In this document: positions 1 to 14,301 of the stretch, one piece after another | How positions within the stretch are numbered: position 1 is the stretch's first letter | Layout: every line of letters begins with the position of its first letter | From: Actinomucor elegans | Taxonomy: Eukaryota > Mucoromycota > Mucoromycetes > Mucorales > Mucoraceae | Length of the DNA: 64,000 nucleotides | Direction: 5' to 3' | NCBI GenBank assembly: GCA_026027325.1 | Contig: JAMSLZ010000004.1 | Location: 1,426,001-1,490,000, forward strand | Notes under the pieces: model-generated | The model's input: only the letters and a program-made list of their open reading frames with translations | Told to the model about the DNA's origin: nothing | Database searches by the model: none | Translations under genes and position numbers: made by a program

Positions 1-189
1 AATTGAATTAATAATAGCTTATTTTTGCTTCTGTTAAAGCCACTGATTATCCGTGGACGAGTTGTGGCCATGTTAATTTAAATGGTGCAGTTGCTATAAA
101 TGTGGATTTGTTTTGTATAAGCAACTATCGTTATTGTACTAGTTTCACTATGATAACCCGCACTGTAGATAGATCTAATTAAACAGCTA

Positions 190-447
190 GCAAGTGTAGT
201 GCTAAAAGAGCTAAAGATTTATCAAGTTTTGATTCTGACATGAATGAATCTCCAAATACCCAAAGACTATTACGTTAATAAAAAAAATTATTTTCTTATA
301 TTTTCAGCACGCTCACCATGTTTGCTTCTTGGTAAAGACGCTTATTCTGCTCTAATCAAAGGGTAACTTGAAGATGCTCAAAAACTGCTCAGATTAATTA
401 TAAGGTTTCAAAGCGCTGACTCTGAATTCGATCTCGAGATGGGTTGA
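190..447 (+). pseudogene. Possible decayed coding fragment
   Basis: Read in one frame with a short putative intron (274-307, GT..TTTTCAG), this stretch gives peptide-like sequence containing SPCLLLGKDAYSALIKG, then an in-frame stop, then LEDAQKLLRLIIRFQSADS, ending at a second stop just before the NCL1-like gene. The amino-acid composition looks coding, but there is an internal stop and no convincing start. I do not recognise the family. It may be the 3' remnant of a gene that enters from outside the window or a dead element fragment. The rest of bases 1-503 is AT-rich and shows nothing else. Confidence 0.25.
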
Positions 448-503
448 GCCAGAAAAAAAAAACTTTTAGATCTTATACTCTTTTTGACATAAATCAACTT
501 AAA

Positions 504-3143
<2,640 letters not shown>

Positions 3144-3381
3144 TCATACTATAATCCAACATTTGCTTATAATATTAACGATAGTAATAATGAAATTAAA
3201 AGATGGCTGTTTATATTAAAAATATTGAAAGTCTGTTCAAACAAACGCACTAATAAGAAGGTTTAGACACTCTAACTACTTGCTGAACAAGGACATGGGT
3301 TCCTGTGGCATCGACTAGGATATACTGTATAATATGTATATAGTAATCAAAAAAAAAGTTACACTGTAATGATCGCACTTT

Positions 3382-4801
3382 CTAAGTAGATGCAGTCGAG
3401 TAATCTTCGGCGTCTCTTCTCATATCTCCTACTTGTTGTTGTGTTGACGCTTCTACAGTTACTCCTGCATCAAACCGAGGCGGCGATCCTACCAGTGTTG
3501 CTGTGAGTCCGCCTTCTGAGGATGACTGATGGCGGTGAAAGAATAATGAAGGTCTCATCAGAGGTGATGAAGAATGTAATAGGGCAGAGGATGCCTATTT
3601 GTATACAAACATGATGCATGTGTAAGAAGCGATTCAATGAATCGACTGTAGTAGTGTTTTGTTACCTCTTGACTGTCTTCGTCCAATACAGTCTTTTCAC
3701 GATTATGAGATCGATGGATTACGAGAGGACTATTATCGTCCGCCTCTTCCTCCTCTTCTTCCTCTTCTGAAGTTTGTGTGGTAGTAGTGTTTGTAGGTAC
3801 GTTACCTAAACCAAGCATTTGCAATACTTCGTTCTCTTCTACAGCTACGCTGGCCTCTAAGTTGGAGTATGTTCTACAAAGAGGACAAGAAAATCCAGGA
3901 TAGTTTTGTGTTAGCAAAGGCCTTAGACATCGATAATGATATATATGTGAGCAAGGCGCGATAAATAGTGCTTGGAAAGGCGCTATGCAGTACAAACAAA
4001 TACAGCATTCTTGAATTTCTTCAGCAGATGTATTTGAGGTGGTAGTGGTCGTATTAATTTGGTTCTTTAATTGCTGAAATGCGGCTAGACTATAGGTATT
4101 TGAAGATGGTTCCCTCCACTCTCGGCGGTTGACTTCCAAACGCATCCTAACAGCTCGGTACATTGGCTCCAGACCGCCTTTGTAATCCACGCCTAATTGT
4201 ATCAAATCACCATCAACTATCTCATGAGGACTTGTGCTTTCTGTATTAGCAGCAGTAAGTCGAATATGATTTACAAATGTGCCGCTAGAAGATCCAGAGT
4301 CTTTAATATAGATCTGATCATGATATAAATTGATAAGAGAGGAGTATCATGATGCATTAGTAGCTTAAATACCTTGCCATCAAGATCAGATATCCAAATC
4401 TCTGCATGATATCTACTAACAACCTTACTTTTGAAGGAAAGTCGGTCCGAAACCACTGTTCGGTCAGAATAGCGGCCTAATTTAAGAGGAGGACCTCCAC
4501 TTTCAAGTTCACGATCAACAACGTCAAACACAAAGCACCGGTTAGTCATACCAACATTGGGCACAAGCTTAATATGGACTTTTTTGGGTTCTGTTGGTGC
4601 TGGAGGAGATGCTGGAACAGCTGGTGTTATGTCAGTATGGCTGGTTGCTGGACGTCTAAGACTGTTGAATCTTCTGCCTAACTCTGATGTATTGCCTGAG
4701 GATTGAGAGGGTAGATGTAAGCTTCGAAGACGTCTAGTTGTAGTAGTACGTGGTGCAAATTCGACTGTATTCTCCATGTCTAAAATATCATAAAGAAGCA
4801 T
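3382..4801 (-). CDS. FHA-RING E3 ubiquitin ligase, Dma1/Dma2 (CHF1/2, RNF8-like) family
   Basis: Exons on the minus strand: 4801-4373, 4313-3666 and 3594-3382, all phase 0, giving 429 residues. An alternative start at 4777 (MENTVEFAP) would remove eight residues. After a basic, Ser/Thr-rich N-terminus, an FHA domain (about residues 75-190) contains KLGRYSDR, the phosphopeptide-binding SKVVSRYHAEIW and DSGSSSGTFVNHIRL. A RING follows (CCICLYC, then CSHIYHYRC, then FSCPLC), with spacing like yeast Dma proteins. The last exon encodes a Ser/Gln-rich tail ending DYSTAST; it is found only by splicing at 3665/3595. Family members are E3 ligases linking mitotic checkpoint and septin/spindle-position control to ubiquitination. 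The regulation of this copy cannot be read. Confidence 0.9.
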
Positions 4802-5003
4802 ACAAAAGAAACGAAGAAAAAAAAAAGAGAAGAGAATCGTAACTCAAATGAACTAGTAAATACTTGGAAAACCTGCTGGTGCTGTATCTCTTTTCCCCTA
4901 TCAGTACTCCTTTTTATTATATATGTAACATGCCCATTATACTCTAAAAAGTCATAATATAACATTGCAGTAGTACTATTAACATTATAGGGATTATCTT
5001 TGG

Positions 5004-6186
5004 TCAAAAACCTAATACATATACGTTAAACATTATACATTTTGTCAACTAAAGCCGACTTACCATACTTCTTGGCTGCTTCTCTTCTAGTCTTTTTGTG
5101 TGCTGCAAACATTTCATCCATTTTTTCTTGATTATTCACTGCATGAGCCGCCAAAGCCATGATATTGTTCTTCTTTATTTGCTGTTTACTAGCTTGCATC
5201 TAGGAAAAAAAAAATAAGAGATCAGAAGTTATACTACAACCACATAATTATGGGTGCTTACAGTGATTCCATCATTAAACTTGGGTGCTGCTGTTAAAGC
5301 TTGAGCTGCTCTCCATTCTTCCGATGGCAATATATCCCTTTGGTTTACTGTTTTGATCTGTATACCAGACTCGCCTCTCAATTTTTTACCGACTATTCGT
5401 TCCAACTATATTCATTTCATGTCAATAAGATTCAGTTACAATATTGTCTACTTTTCTTACTTCTTGTTCTTCCTCTATGTTGCCCATTTCAGTGTATGCT
5501 TGTTGTTGCTGTTGTTGATATTGGTAATAAGCTGCAGGATCAGCGGAATACATGGCATTTGGGTCATAGGCATAAGCATCAACAGCAGCCATTTGAGGTT
5601 CTTCTGGTTGCGGAGCTCTTTCTACAGTATAAGCAGGCCCAGGCGTGGGCTGAACAGGCTTTGGCGCTGGTTTGATGACAGGTTCTTCTTTCAAAGCTTT
5701 GCCAATATGGAAGAACGGTCCTGTGTGCTTTTTTGGTATATACTGAGCTTCTTCTGCTTCTTCTGCTTCTTCCTTTTCTACTACTGCTGGTCCTTCTATT
5801 ATATCTTTTATTTCTGAAGCCTCTTCTTCGATATCTGCTGTAGTTTTTCCCTTGCCCTTCTCCTTTAACTTTCGAGCGAGAGCGTGAGGCATAAATGACT
5901 TGTCAGTTGTTGATTTGGTGACAGGAACTGGGCTTTTGTAGTTTTTAGGTGCTGGTAATAAATCGGCAAGACCCAAGCCTGATGTAATTTTGGTACGTTT
6001 GGGCTGTCTTTCCTCTTCTTCGTCTTCGTCTTTGAGCTTAGGTAGTTCAACATAAACTGTCTTTTTAGGAGGAGGTAATAAAGAAGATAAATTTCTCTTT
6101 GACTGAAGAGTTTGTTGCTTTTGAGGCACTGATTCGTTATCTGATTCCTCTGATTCTGAACTGCTACCGTAAGCAACTAGAGACAT
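5004..6186 (-). CDS. PRCC-family protein (proline-rich, spliceosome/mitotic-checkpoint associated)
   Basis: Exons: 6186-5461, 5405-5262, 5199-5064 and 5011-5004; 337 residues. The protein starts MSLVAYGSSSESEESDNE, an N-terminal signature of PRCC proteins. It continues with acidic and proline-rich low-complexity sequence and a Gln-rich stretch. The conserved C-terminus begins LERIVGKKLRGESGI and ends with a charged helix and KKYGF; the last codons (Gly-Phe-stop) come from an 8-base terminal exon. Human PRCC interacts with MAD2B and is found with splicing factors; the role here is inferred from family only. It is divergently transcribed from the WDR75/UTP17 gene, with 289 bp between start codons. 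Confidence 0.85.
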
Positions 6187-6475
6187 TTTGATTTTATGTG
6201 ATTGACGAATGGTCTAGAGGGGTTTTTTTTTCAGATTGATTAGATACTATAACAATGCTGAAATTAAATATTAAACTCCGGATTTTGTGACGGCCAGCAG
6301 TCACAGATACAAGCAAAAAAAAAATCCAGCTTTTTTTCTCGCTTCAGAGAAAAGTTAATCGTTTACTAGACGAGCATTACGAGGATCCACTCTCGAATTC
6401 CACGAATAAATCAGTTGTTAACTTAGTCGAAAGAAACCACTCGAGCTTTATTTGTCATTTTATTCGATCAGAAAC
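6187..6475. promoter_or_regulatory. Shared divergent promoter region of PRCC-like and UTP17-like genes
   Basis: This 289-bp spacer separates two divergent start codons and must hold both promoters. It contains T-rich tracts and an imperfect inverted repeat, GTGACGGCCAGCAGTCAC, near 6288-6305. No confident TATA box was seen. Both genes belong to RNA-processing pathways, so co-regulation is possible but is inference. Confidence 0.4.
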
Positions 6476-9456
6476 ATGCCTTCTTCCACTAAAGCTCAAA
6501 AGGCATCAGCACCAGCAGTGCCTGTCAAAGCTGTCGAGAACCATAACAACGTCAAGAAACATGTAGCACCTAACCAAATCGTGCACTCAAAGAATGCTGC
6601 TGGTAACATTTCCGAGTACCCTGTAGAGTTCACTAAAGACTCAAAGTAAGTTTTACTTTTGTGGATCGAGATTTGATCGGATCTATTCGAGACTAAGCTT
6701 TTTTTTTTTTTTTCCTTACAGGTATTTCTTTTCTTCGGTTGGACCTTGCGTTAAAATTTTCAGTATGGCTACCGGTGCCGTTGTTAAAGTATTATCACAA
6801 TCACCTGCAGCTGGAGGACATCGCAACAAAATTACTCGTGTTATTCTCAACCCTAAGAACCATCTTCAACTTTACACCGCCAGTTTGGATGGTACTATTA
6901 AATTATGGGATTATAATGATGATATCTTGTTAAAGACGTACAATGTGAAAGCACCAATTCAACATATGGTTATGTCTCCCAAGACACCAGGCCATGCTTA
7001 TATTGTTGTTAAATCGGGTGAAGGAAAAGGTGAGGAAATGAATCATATGGAACGAGTTTGATCTAACATTTTTTTTTTTAAAAAAAACAGACAAATCGGC
7101 TGATAATACTGTGGTATATCGCTTTTCATTTGGAAACTCAGATGAAGCTACAGAAATGCGTCGTATCTGTTCATTAAGAGACTGCAGTACAATTGATATT
7201 ACCAATGATGGAAAATGGCTTGCATTCGCTGCTCGTTACAAGGCTTACGTTTGGCCCATCAATGATGAATCAGAAGATGTAGTAGAAACACAACTTAAGC
7301 AACATGTATTTGTCGAGCAGATCACAGTACTCAGATTTCATCCTGATAAGCCAATCTTGGCTGTTGGTGATCGATCCGGTAAAATCACTAATATTGCCAA
7401 CTATAAATCGGATGACACCAAGGATTACATTCGATCCATTCATCACTGGCACCATCTTCCTGTTCGTTGCCTTACATTCATGGCCGATGGTTCTTATTTG
7501 TTATCAGGTGGTGAAGAATCTGTCATGGTTATTTGGCAATTGGATACTGGGCATAAGCAGTTCTTGCCCAGAATGGGTGGCAGTATTGCCTCAATCACCA
7601 TTTCGCCTAATCACAGATTTTATTGTCTTGGTTTGGATGATAACTCGATCCGTTTAGTGAATAGTGTTACTCAAAGCATAGAACAAGTTATTCAAGGTCT
7701 TCAATATGGTAAGTTTGTATTTTTTTTTTTTTTTTTTTTTTTTGGTTGGAGCTACAAGACGCTAATTCATTCCATAGCTCAAGCCGATAATGCTTTGAAC
7801 CCTCTTTCCACTGGCCTTATTATCGAGCCTCGTAATCACCATGTTGTATTGAACGGTGTTCAAGGAAGTATTCAGTTCTATAACGCTGTAGCCGATAGTC
7901 ATGTTATGGATTTGGAAGTAGTACCTATGAACCGAGTAGTTCGTACTGGAGAAAAGGAAATTGTGCATGCTCATGTTTCTCATGTTGCGTTCTTGCGTAG
8001 TGGTGAATGGATGGCTACTGTGGATATGCGTGATGATAAGGTCACTACACCTGAACTTTTCTTGAAGTTCTGGCGTTGGGATCCTGATACCCAGGCTTAC
8101 AAACTTCATACGCGTGTTGATTACCCTCACACCAAACCTATTACATCATTGACATTTAATCCTGTTTCTCGACAAGGTCCAATGGCTATTACTACTTCTG
8201 AAGACAAGACTTTTAAGGTCTGGAATTTAAGCACTGATCTCGGTCGCAACTACCAAAACAACGATGCGGCTTGGATCTGTCGTTCTGTAGGTGTTTACCG
8301 CGATAGTGTTCCTAGCACTGCTAGTTTCTCTGAAGATGGCAGTATTTTGGCTGTTGCATTTGGTCAAGCAATTACCATCTGGGATCCTTACTTGAATTCG
8401 ATCCAGGCTGTTCTTGCGCAGCCCAACCCTGAAGATGTTGAAAAGTTGAGCTTCTTGGGTGACAACTGTCCTTATTTGATTGCCAAGTCGAAAAACCATT
8501 TATATGTGTGGAATATCTTGACTTGTAAGGTGTGGTGGAGCTACAAGATCTCAGTAGATCATCTCGCTGTGGATACTGTATCAAATCAGTTTGCTATTGT
8601 TCGCAACCATCCTCGCACAAACGAAGCTCGCGTCACTGTATTTGAGCCTAAATCACCTGTTCCAATTGCATTGCAGCATTTGGATTACACATGTCTTTCT
8701 ATTGCATGGCTTCCTAAGGAACAAGATGAACAGCATACGACATTACCCAGCACACTACTTTGTCTCAGTAACAAGTACGAAATCGCTATTCATAACATTA
8801 GATCTTCTACACAAGCTAGTACAAAACAGAGTAAAAAGGAATCTGTGTCTGCCGCCAGCATTTCGTTGTTGGATGACGGAAAGCGTGAAACAGGTTTATT
8901 GGATGATATGTACGGTAAGCGTGAAAGTGAACGCGAGACAGACGAACAAGCTCGTATTCGTCTCAAGACAGCACAGACCATGCGTGAAGAAGCTATGTCA
9001 GCGCACAGAAAAGATAAATCAAGACGTAGAGAAGAAGGTGACCTTTCTGGTTTATCTGCGCCAAGCCATGTTCTTCCTGGTGTAGAAACATTATTTGATA
9101 CGTTCATGTCTTCTATCATGACTCTTCGTATAGATCATCAGCAACAAGAAGAAGTTGTTGCCGAGAATATGGATATTGATCAAGATACAAATGTTGAGCA
9201 AAATGAGGCTCAAGACGTGCCTTTATTACATGACAATATCACAAAGCCTGCTAAAGATGATTTCCCTACTTTAAGCAGTTACTTTACACAAGAACTAGGT
9301 AAATATGAAATGAATATGCAACCAAAAAAACAGAAAGCTGATTACTCTTTTGTTTATCTAGACCAAAAGCCTGTATCAAATAAAACCGCTGCACAAGATT
9401 CTTCTTCAGATGATGACTCTGATGATGATGAAGATCCTTCAAAGATTGATTGGTAA
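6476..9456 (+). CDS. UTP17: U3 snoRNP / t-UTP WD-repeat protein, Utp17 (Nan1) / WDR75 homologue
   Basis: Exons: 6476-6645, 6722-7029, 7091-7708 and 7778-9456; 924 residues. The N-terminus MPSSTKAQKASAP is followed by an array of WD40-like blades (for example LYTASLDGTIKLWDYND, LSGGEESVMVIWQLDTG and AITTSEDKTFKVWNLS) filling two propellers. The C-terminal part is charged (DEQARIRLKTAQTMREEAM) and ends DDDSDDDEDPSKIDW. This layout and length match Utp17/Nan1 and WDR75, a t-UTP subunit of the small-subunit processome required for rDNA transcription and early 18S processing in the nucleolus. The third intron (7709-7777) carries a 24-T run and is a multiple of three without a stop, so retention would add 23 residues including eight phenylalanines. 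Confidence 0.92.
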
Positions 9457-10848
9457 AAGCCAACTTCTTTTTCTCTAAATAATACATAGTAGACCTTTTT
9501 CCCGTATTGATTTCTTTTCTTTTCCAAACATAAACATATCATAAACATTCTCAAAGTAAAAGCTTGTATAATATACATATTTCGTACCATATTCTTTTGT
9601 ATTTTTATCCGTTTGTATCCATCCGACGGTTTGCAAATAGTTGGACATATTTCAATCCATATGTAACCACAATTGTATAAGGCCACGGGTTAATGAGGCC
9701 TGAAAAATAGGATTATGCAATACACAGCTTAAATTTTCTACATCAGTTTCCTATTAATTTCTATTGATCAACTAACACGTACCATATATGCTTAAAAATG
9801 TTCCATACACATATTCCAACATAAAGTCGACATCCCAATGCATTGTACCTGTCCAGTTCAATTGTATCAAGATATCATAAGCTTTGGATGAAGAGCATTA
9901 TATCTTTTACCAGCAGCTGATCATTGTAACTGTAGCTTACAATAAAAATCTTTTTTGCATATTGAGTGATATTATCACCTTGCTGGTTATTCAGTATTGC
10001 CATGAAAATTATAATGTTTGCCATGTAATTTGACTTGGTTTTTAAAACAATTTCCTTGTTGGTATGCGACACGCTTTGCATATTGTCATAAGAAAAAGTA
10101 GAATTGGCGAACCGACGAGATATTCGAAGATATGAAAGTAGATCTCATACGATAGATTGCTTAAACACATTCAGTTGACATGTAAAAAAGATTTTTTTTT
10201 TTCTCTTGTATGAAAATAATCATATTATTATTAGCTAGTGGAAATCACAGATGTCAAACCGATTACTACAAAGATCTCGGAGGGGACATAACAATATCCT
10301 CGGTTCATTGCAAAGCATGGCGATCAGAATCGTAAGCCTAAATTACTGATTTTGAATTTTTGTTATTACATGTTCAGAAAACAGTAAAGATTCAACTATT
10401 TAACGTAGCTAGTTAACAATTTATACATATCATTTAATGTAGCAAAAGGAATTAAATAAATCGCAATGTTTACATGAAGCAGTTCATGGTAACCATGGAG
10501 TACAAATCAAATGTGACATTAAGCCGAAATTATTAACGATTTCGCGCGCTAATAATTGTGCCATACCGATTCTCAAACTTGAAATCAAGCCCAACACAAT
10601 CCTAAATAATTTAGCTTTATTTACTTACCAGGTATAAGAAAGGCCAAGATAGGTACACAAGACTTTCAGAGGTATAATAAAATTGGGTTATCATAAGGAG
10701 AGTATAAAAGAGAGAGTATATGCCTGAGAATAAAGTGTTTCTAGAGTAACAATAAGCTAAAGACTCGGTCTTCAAGTTGAAGATAGATAGGGATAGTATA
10801 ATGTAAACCAAAGAAAAAGAGGACGAATGAATTCTTGGGACATGGAAA
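9457..10848. other. Intergenic, no gene seen
   Basis: This AT-rich spacer lies between two convergent genes (UTP17-like, plus strand; RING-LON, minus strand). Only short shadow ORFs occur on both strands. No tRNA-like fold, repeat copy or conserved motif was recognised. A T run is present near 10190-10202. Confidence 0.6.
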
Positions 10849-12300
10849 TTATCGAAAAGCTTGCGCTTTTGCTGCCGAACTTATAGTCTTACGTCTACAA
10901 TTACTCCACTGAGACTTGAGACCAGATATCCAAGACAAGATGATATTCAGGCGCTCTTCCAGCGACTCTTGTTCTAACAAATATATTCGTTCTGCATTGC
11001 TTACGGGCAAGACAATAGCAACCCACCAACACATGGCTACGGCGTTATCAGCTGAAGGTAAGGTACCATAAAGACCTTGAACAGAGTCGAGCCAAACAGG
11101 TCCCAACAAGCCTTCAATGGTACTACAGAAAGAGGTCGAAGGAGTACTATGAGCTAACTCACTAATAAAACCGTGAATACGGTAGGATAGCAGTTTAATG
11201 GAAGGTGACTTGCTAGAGAAATTGCAGATGGTTTCTATAGGAGGAGCTACGGATAATGTCGCATATGTAGGAGCGATATTGTCATCGATATCAAGTAAAT
11301 CAGATAGCTTCGGCTCATGTGATGGTTGTTTCTTTACTATCTCTGGTTGTTGAGGTTCGCAGTAATCTGTCCAATGTGTATCTTTTTCCATTATGAACCC
11401 AAGATCTTTTACCGTTTCAAATTTCATTTCTAGGTCAACAATCATAGGTGTTTCACACTCTTGAGCCATACTGAGGACTTGAAATCGATCAAGACCAGTT
11501 ACATCAATGATGAGATCCATACCTCGTTGCTCTACTGCAGTTATCTTGACAATAGTACCAATATGGCCTTTATAATTGTCCCTCGACCTGTTCAAGATGC
11601 CAAAACACAAACACTGGTAACTTTTGCAAGGCAAAATCACTTTAAGAAAGGCGGAATGATGTTGTTTTGTATAGATAGGGATTCGAAGCTTCTGAGAAGG
11701 CAAGACGGGAAAGTCGGAACGATAGATTGGCACCTTTTCGTATATTGTCTTGTTAAGATCCATTAGTGACATGGTAGTGTTAACTCTCTTACTCATAGCG
11801 CTTATATTGATATTGGACTGAGGAACTTGTTTGAGAGCTGTCAAGATAGTATCCAGGAGAAAATTCGAGGATTGATGCTGAAGAAATTGATAACTCGGTA
11901 ATTTCTTTTGACATTTTCCACAGGAGCTGTTGGATAGTTTGCATTGAAGTAAGCATAGTTTGCATGAGGTATGCCCACAATGACTTGTAATGGGATGTTG
12001 GAGAAGGTGGTCGCCAATAGAACATTGTAATACATTGATAGCAATATTGTAGGTTTCAACTGTCAATTGCTCTTGCTGGAGCAAGTCTTTTTTTATGATG
12101 TTATGAATTGTGTCATCAATGGATAGATTAGGACCGAATAAATGCGACTTTTTGGAGCACTGTTTAACAGGACAGATAAAAGTTGGACCTTCTAAGCATG
12201 CTTGAGAAGGAAGACATTTAAAACATACTGTATAACCGCAAGACAAAGTGATAGGATTTACTAATTGCTTTTGGCAGACTGAACAAGTTAATAGAAACAT
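10849..12300 (-). CDS. RING-type and LON substrate-binding domain protein (LONRF-like)
   Basis: A single exon of 483 residues starting MFLLTCSVCQKQ. Two RING-like modules lie at about residues 6-50 and 90-132, followed by a Lon N-terminal (substrate-binding) domain from about 190 to the end, containing GHIGTIVKITAV and LIIDVTGLDRFQVL. The order RING-RING-LON is that of LONRF proteins, presumed E3 ligases that recognise damaged or misfolded proteins. Two normal zinc ligands look changed: the first ring has CGYTVC where CGHTxC is usual, and the second starts CSIG where CxxC is expected. These rings may therefore be weakened or structural only. The serine-rich linker (about 320-365) is poorly conserved. 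No intron is needed, unlike most neighbours. Confidence 0.85.
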   Translation of the reverse strand: MFLLTCSVCQKQLVNPITLSCGYTVCFKCLPSQACLEGPTFICPVKQCSKKSHLFGPNLSIDDTIHNIIKKDLLQQEQLTVETYNIAINVLQCSIGDHLLQHPITSHCGHTSCKLCLLQCKLSNSSCGKCQKKLPSYQFLQHQSSNFLLDTILTALKQVPQSNINISAMSKRVNTTMSLMDLNKTIYEKVPIYRSDFPVLPSQKLRIPIYTKQHHSAFLKVILPCKSYQCLCFGILNRSRDNYKGHIGTIVKITAVEQRGMDLIIDVTGLDRFQVLSMAQECETPMIVDLEMKFETVKDLGFIMEKDTHWTDYCEPQQPEIVKKQPSHEPKLSDLLDIDDNIAPTYATLSVAPPIETICNFSSKSPSIKLLSYRIHGFISELAHSTPSTSFCSTIEGLLGPVWLDSVQGLYGTLPSADNAVAMCWWVAIVLPVSNAERIYLLEQESLEERLNIILSWISGLKSQWSNCRRKTISSAAKAQAFR

Positions 12301-14301
12301 ATTTCAGCACTGCCTTAAGCAATATGAAGTTGAGGCAGAGGAACAACAACAAACAAACAAAAATATATTTTTTATATTCACATTTCTGATACATCGCATT
12401 GGCCAGGATCAGTATTAGCAACATTTATTTCGATCTAGAAGGAAACTAAATATGTGACTCGGGGGTTCCCGAATTCCTGGATACCTTCCGCAATACAGCC
12501 TGCATATCTCAGACGGTTTCAAACTAGACGTCTTGATTGATTTACAAATCAATTAAAAATGTCTTGATTCTATAGAGTAAATGGTGCGTAATGATCATGG
12601 TGGCGCTTTAGGTGAAACCGAATGTCAGTGTTGTTCTGATTTGACACCGTTAGTCAACTTTTAAGAATCTCTAACTTAGAAATGCGCCTAACAAAAGTAT
12701 CAAATCGAATAAATTTTTATTTACTACTGCTTATTAAAGAAAGGCTAAATAGAAAGGATGATTTCTATTGGCATATTTCAGTTGAAACAACAGTTTGCAG
12801 GATATACCGTCATAATAGCTCTGACGGTTTCGCGAGGTAATAAACAAAACTTTCAAAATGTGCGGGTATCATCTAGGCGGTGTAACGCAATGTCAAGATA
12901 TAAGTACTATACACATTTAAGATCTCAGCTCATCTAATCTGGCATTCAATAACAAAATAGTATTAAAGAGATTTCAGGCTGTGCAATATCAAGACTTTGC
13001 TCTTTTACATCAATAATCAAACCGTGCATTCTTGATCGAATTGTTATAGTCTCTTTTTGTAGTAGATATCAATTTATATTTCATATAACTCTCAAACTCA
13101 ATCGAAAAGCTAAAAGAAAAAAAAACCCTTTAGTATCTTTTCTGATAGCAAATACTTGTCAATATGTAAAGTTGTTTTCTCAATTTGCGCATAAAATGTA
13201 ATAGCACGCCTCTGGTATAAGTATCATACGCGATTTTTATTAATTGATGAATTTAGCCTCGATAAAAGGTTGATTTTTTTATCCGTAGGTATGGCCATAG
13301 ATTGGTTTTTCATACAGCAAAATTCACTACGGACCTAAGGGCATGCATAAAAACCTTCATAAATCGCCTATTTTCAATATCCCTATTTTTCGATCGATTT
13401 CAGTTTAATACTACATTTGTATGTCTTAACATGTTCATAACAAAGTGTTACATCCATTAGAACTATTATTTGAAGTAAAAAGCAATGAGATATTTCACTA
13501 TACAATTTCTAAACTACATGCATCGCAAGTGAAATAGATTTATCAAGTGATCCATTTTTAAATTTTACATTTGTTTACTTTAACAAGCATAGTATACCTT
13601 AACTACATCTACCAAAATTATTCGTCGAGGAAGAATTGCAAACACAGCATTCGTTAACAAAGGGCTATTAATAAGTATTCCATGCAAGCCAGACCTGAAG
13701 TCATACAGATCCTTTAGTCAGCCAAGCTTCCAACTACAACATTGTGCGTTTAATCAAATGCATCCAGAATCAATTGCAAGATTTATTAAAACTGTCTTTT
13801 ATTGGAATGAAAAAAAAAAAAAAAATTATATACATAACAATTATCATTGAACATGTATTTCAAACAGACTTGATGTATGCTGATCTACAATTTTCCCAAC
13901 TGATCCCGGTTTAATGCCATGTTTGAAATATTGTACATTTAGACTCAATAGAAGCATCTGCCATAGCCTTTATTAAAGAATAGGTTTTACTAATTGTACT
14001 TGCTTCGATATCATTCTAAATAAAATAGACTTTTGCACTACCAATGCCCAATGCCTCCAAACCCGGTTGTACAAAAGGTAATTACCTATTGAATGGTATA
14101 AACAGATCGGCTTGGTGCTTTTTTTTTTATTAGAGTTGTAGGATTTAACCAAATGGCTTTGGAAGGCGGCTAAAAGAAAATATGGGTAAATCTTTATTGT
14201 TTTTTTTTTTTTGAGTGAGCAAAACGATGACGGGTCTATTGTATGAACAAGATGTAAGAAAGATAATGTATTAGTATTAGAAAGTATCTGCATATATAAA
14301 A
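12301..14301. other. Intergenic, 2 kb without a recognisable gene
   Basis: An AT-rich region between two minus-strand genes. It contains homopolymer runs (A near 13809-13823, T near 14201-14212) and many stops in all frames. I found no RNA gene, transposon end or copy of the F-box cluster here. The stretch near 12455-12490 is slightly GC-richer but has no recognised function. Confidence 0.55.

Noticed and set aside
9284..9686. Overlapping minus-strand open frames behind the UTP17 3' end
   Set aside because: Antisense to the coding exon and its AT-rich 3' flank; no recognisable domain or start.
12455..12490. GC-richer patch with GGGTTCCCGAATTCC, first thought to be a tRNA T-arm
   Set aside because: No acceptor, D or anticodon stems could be folded around it.
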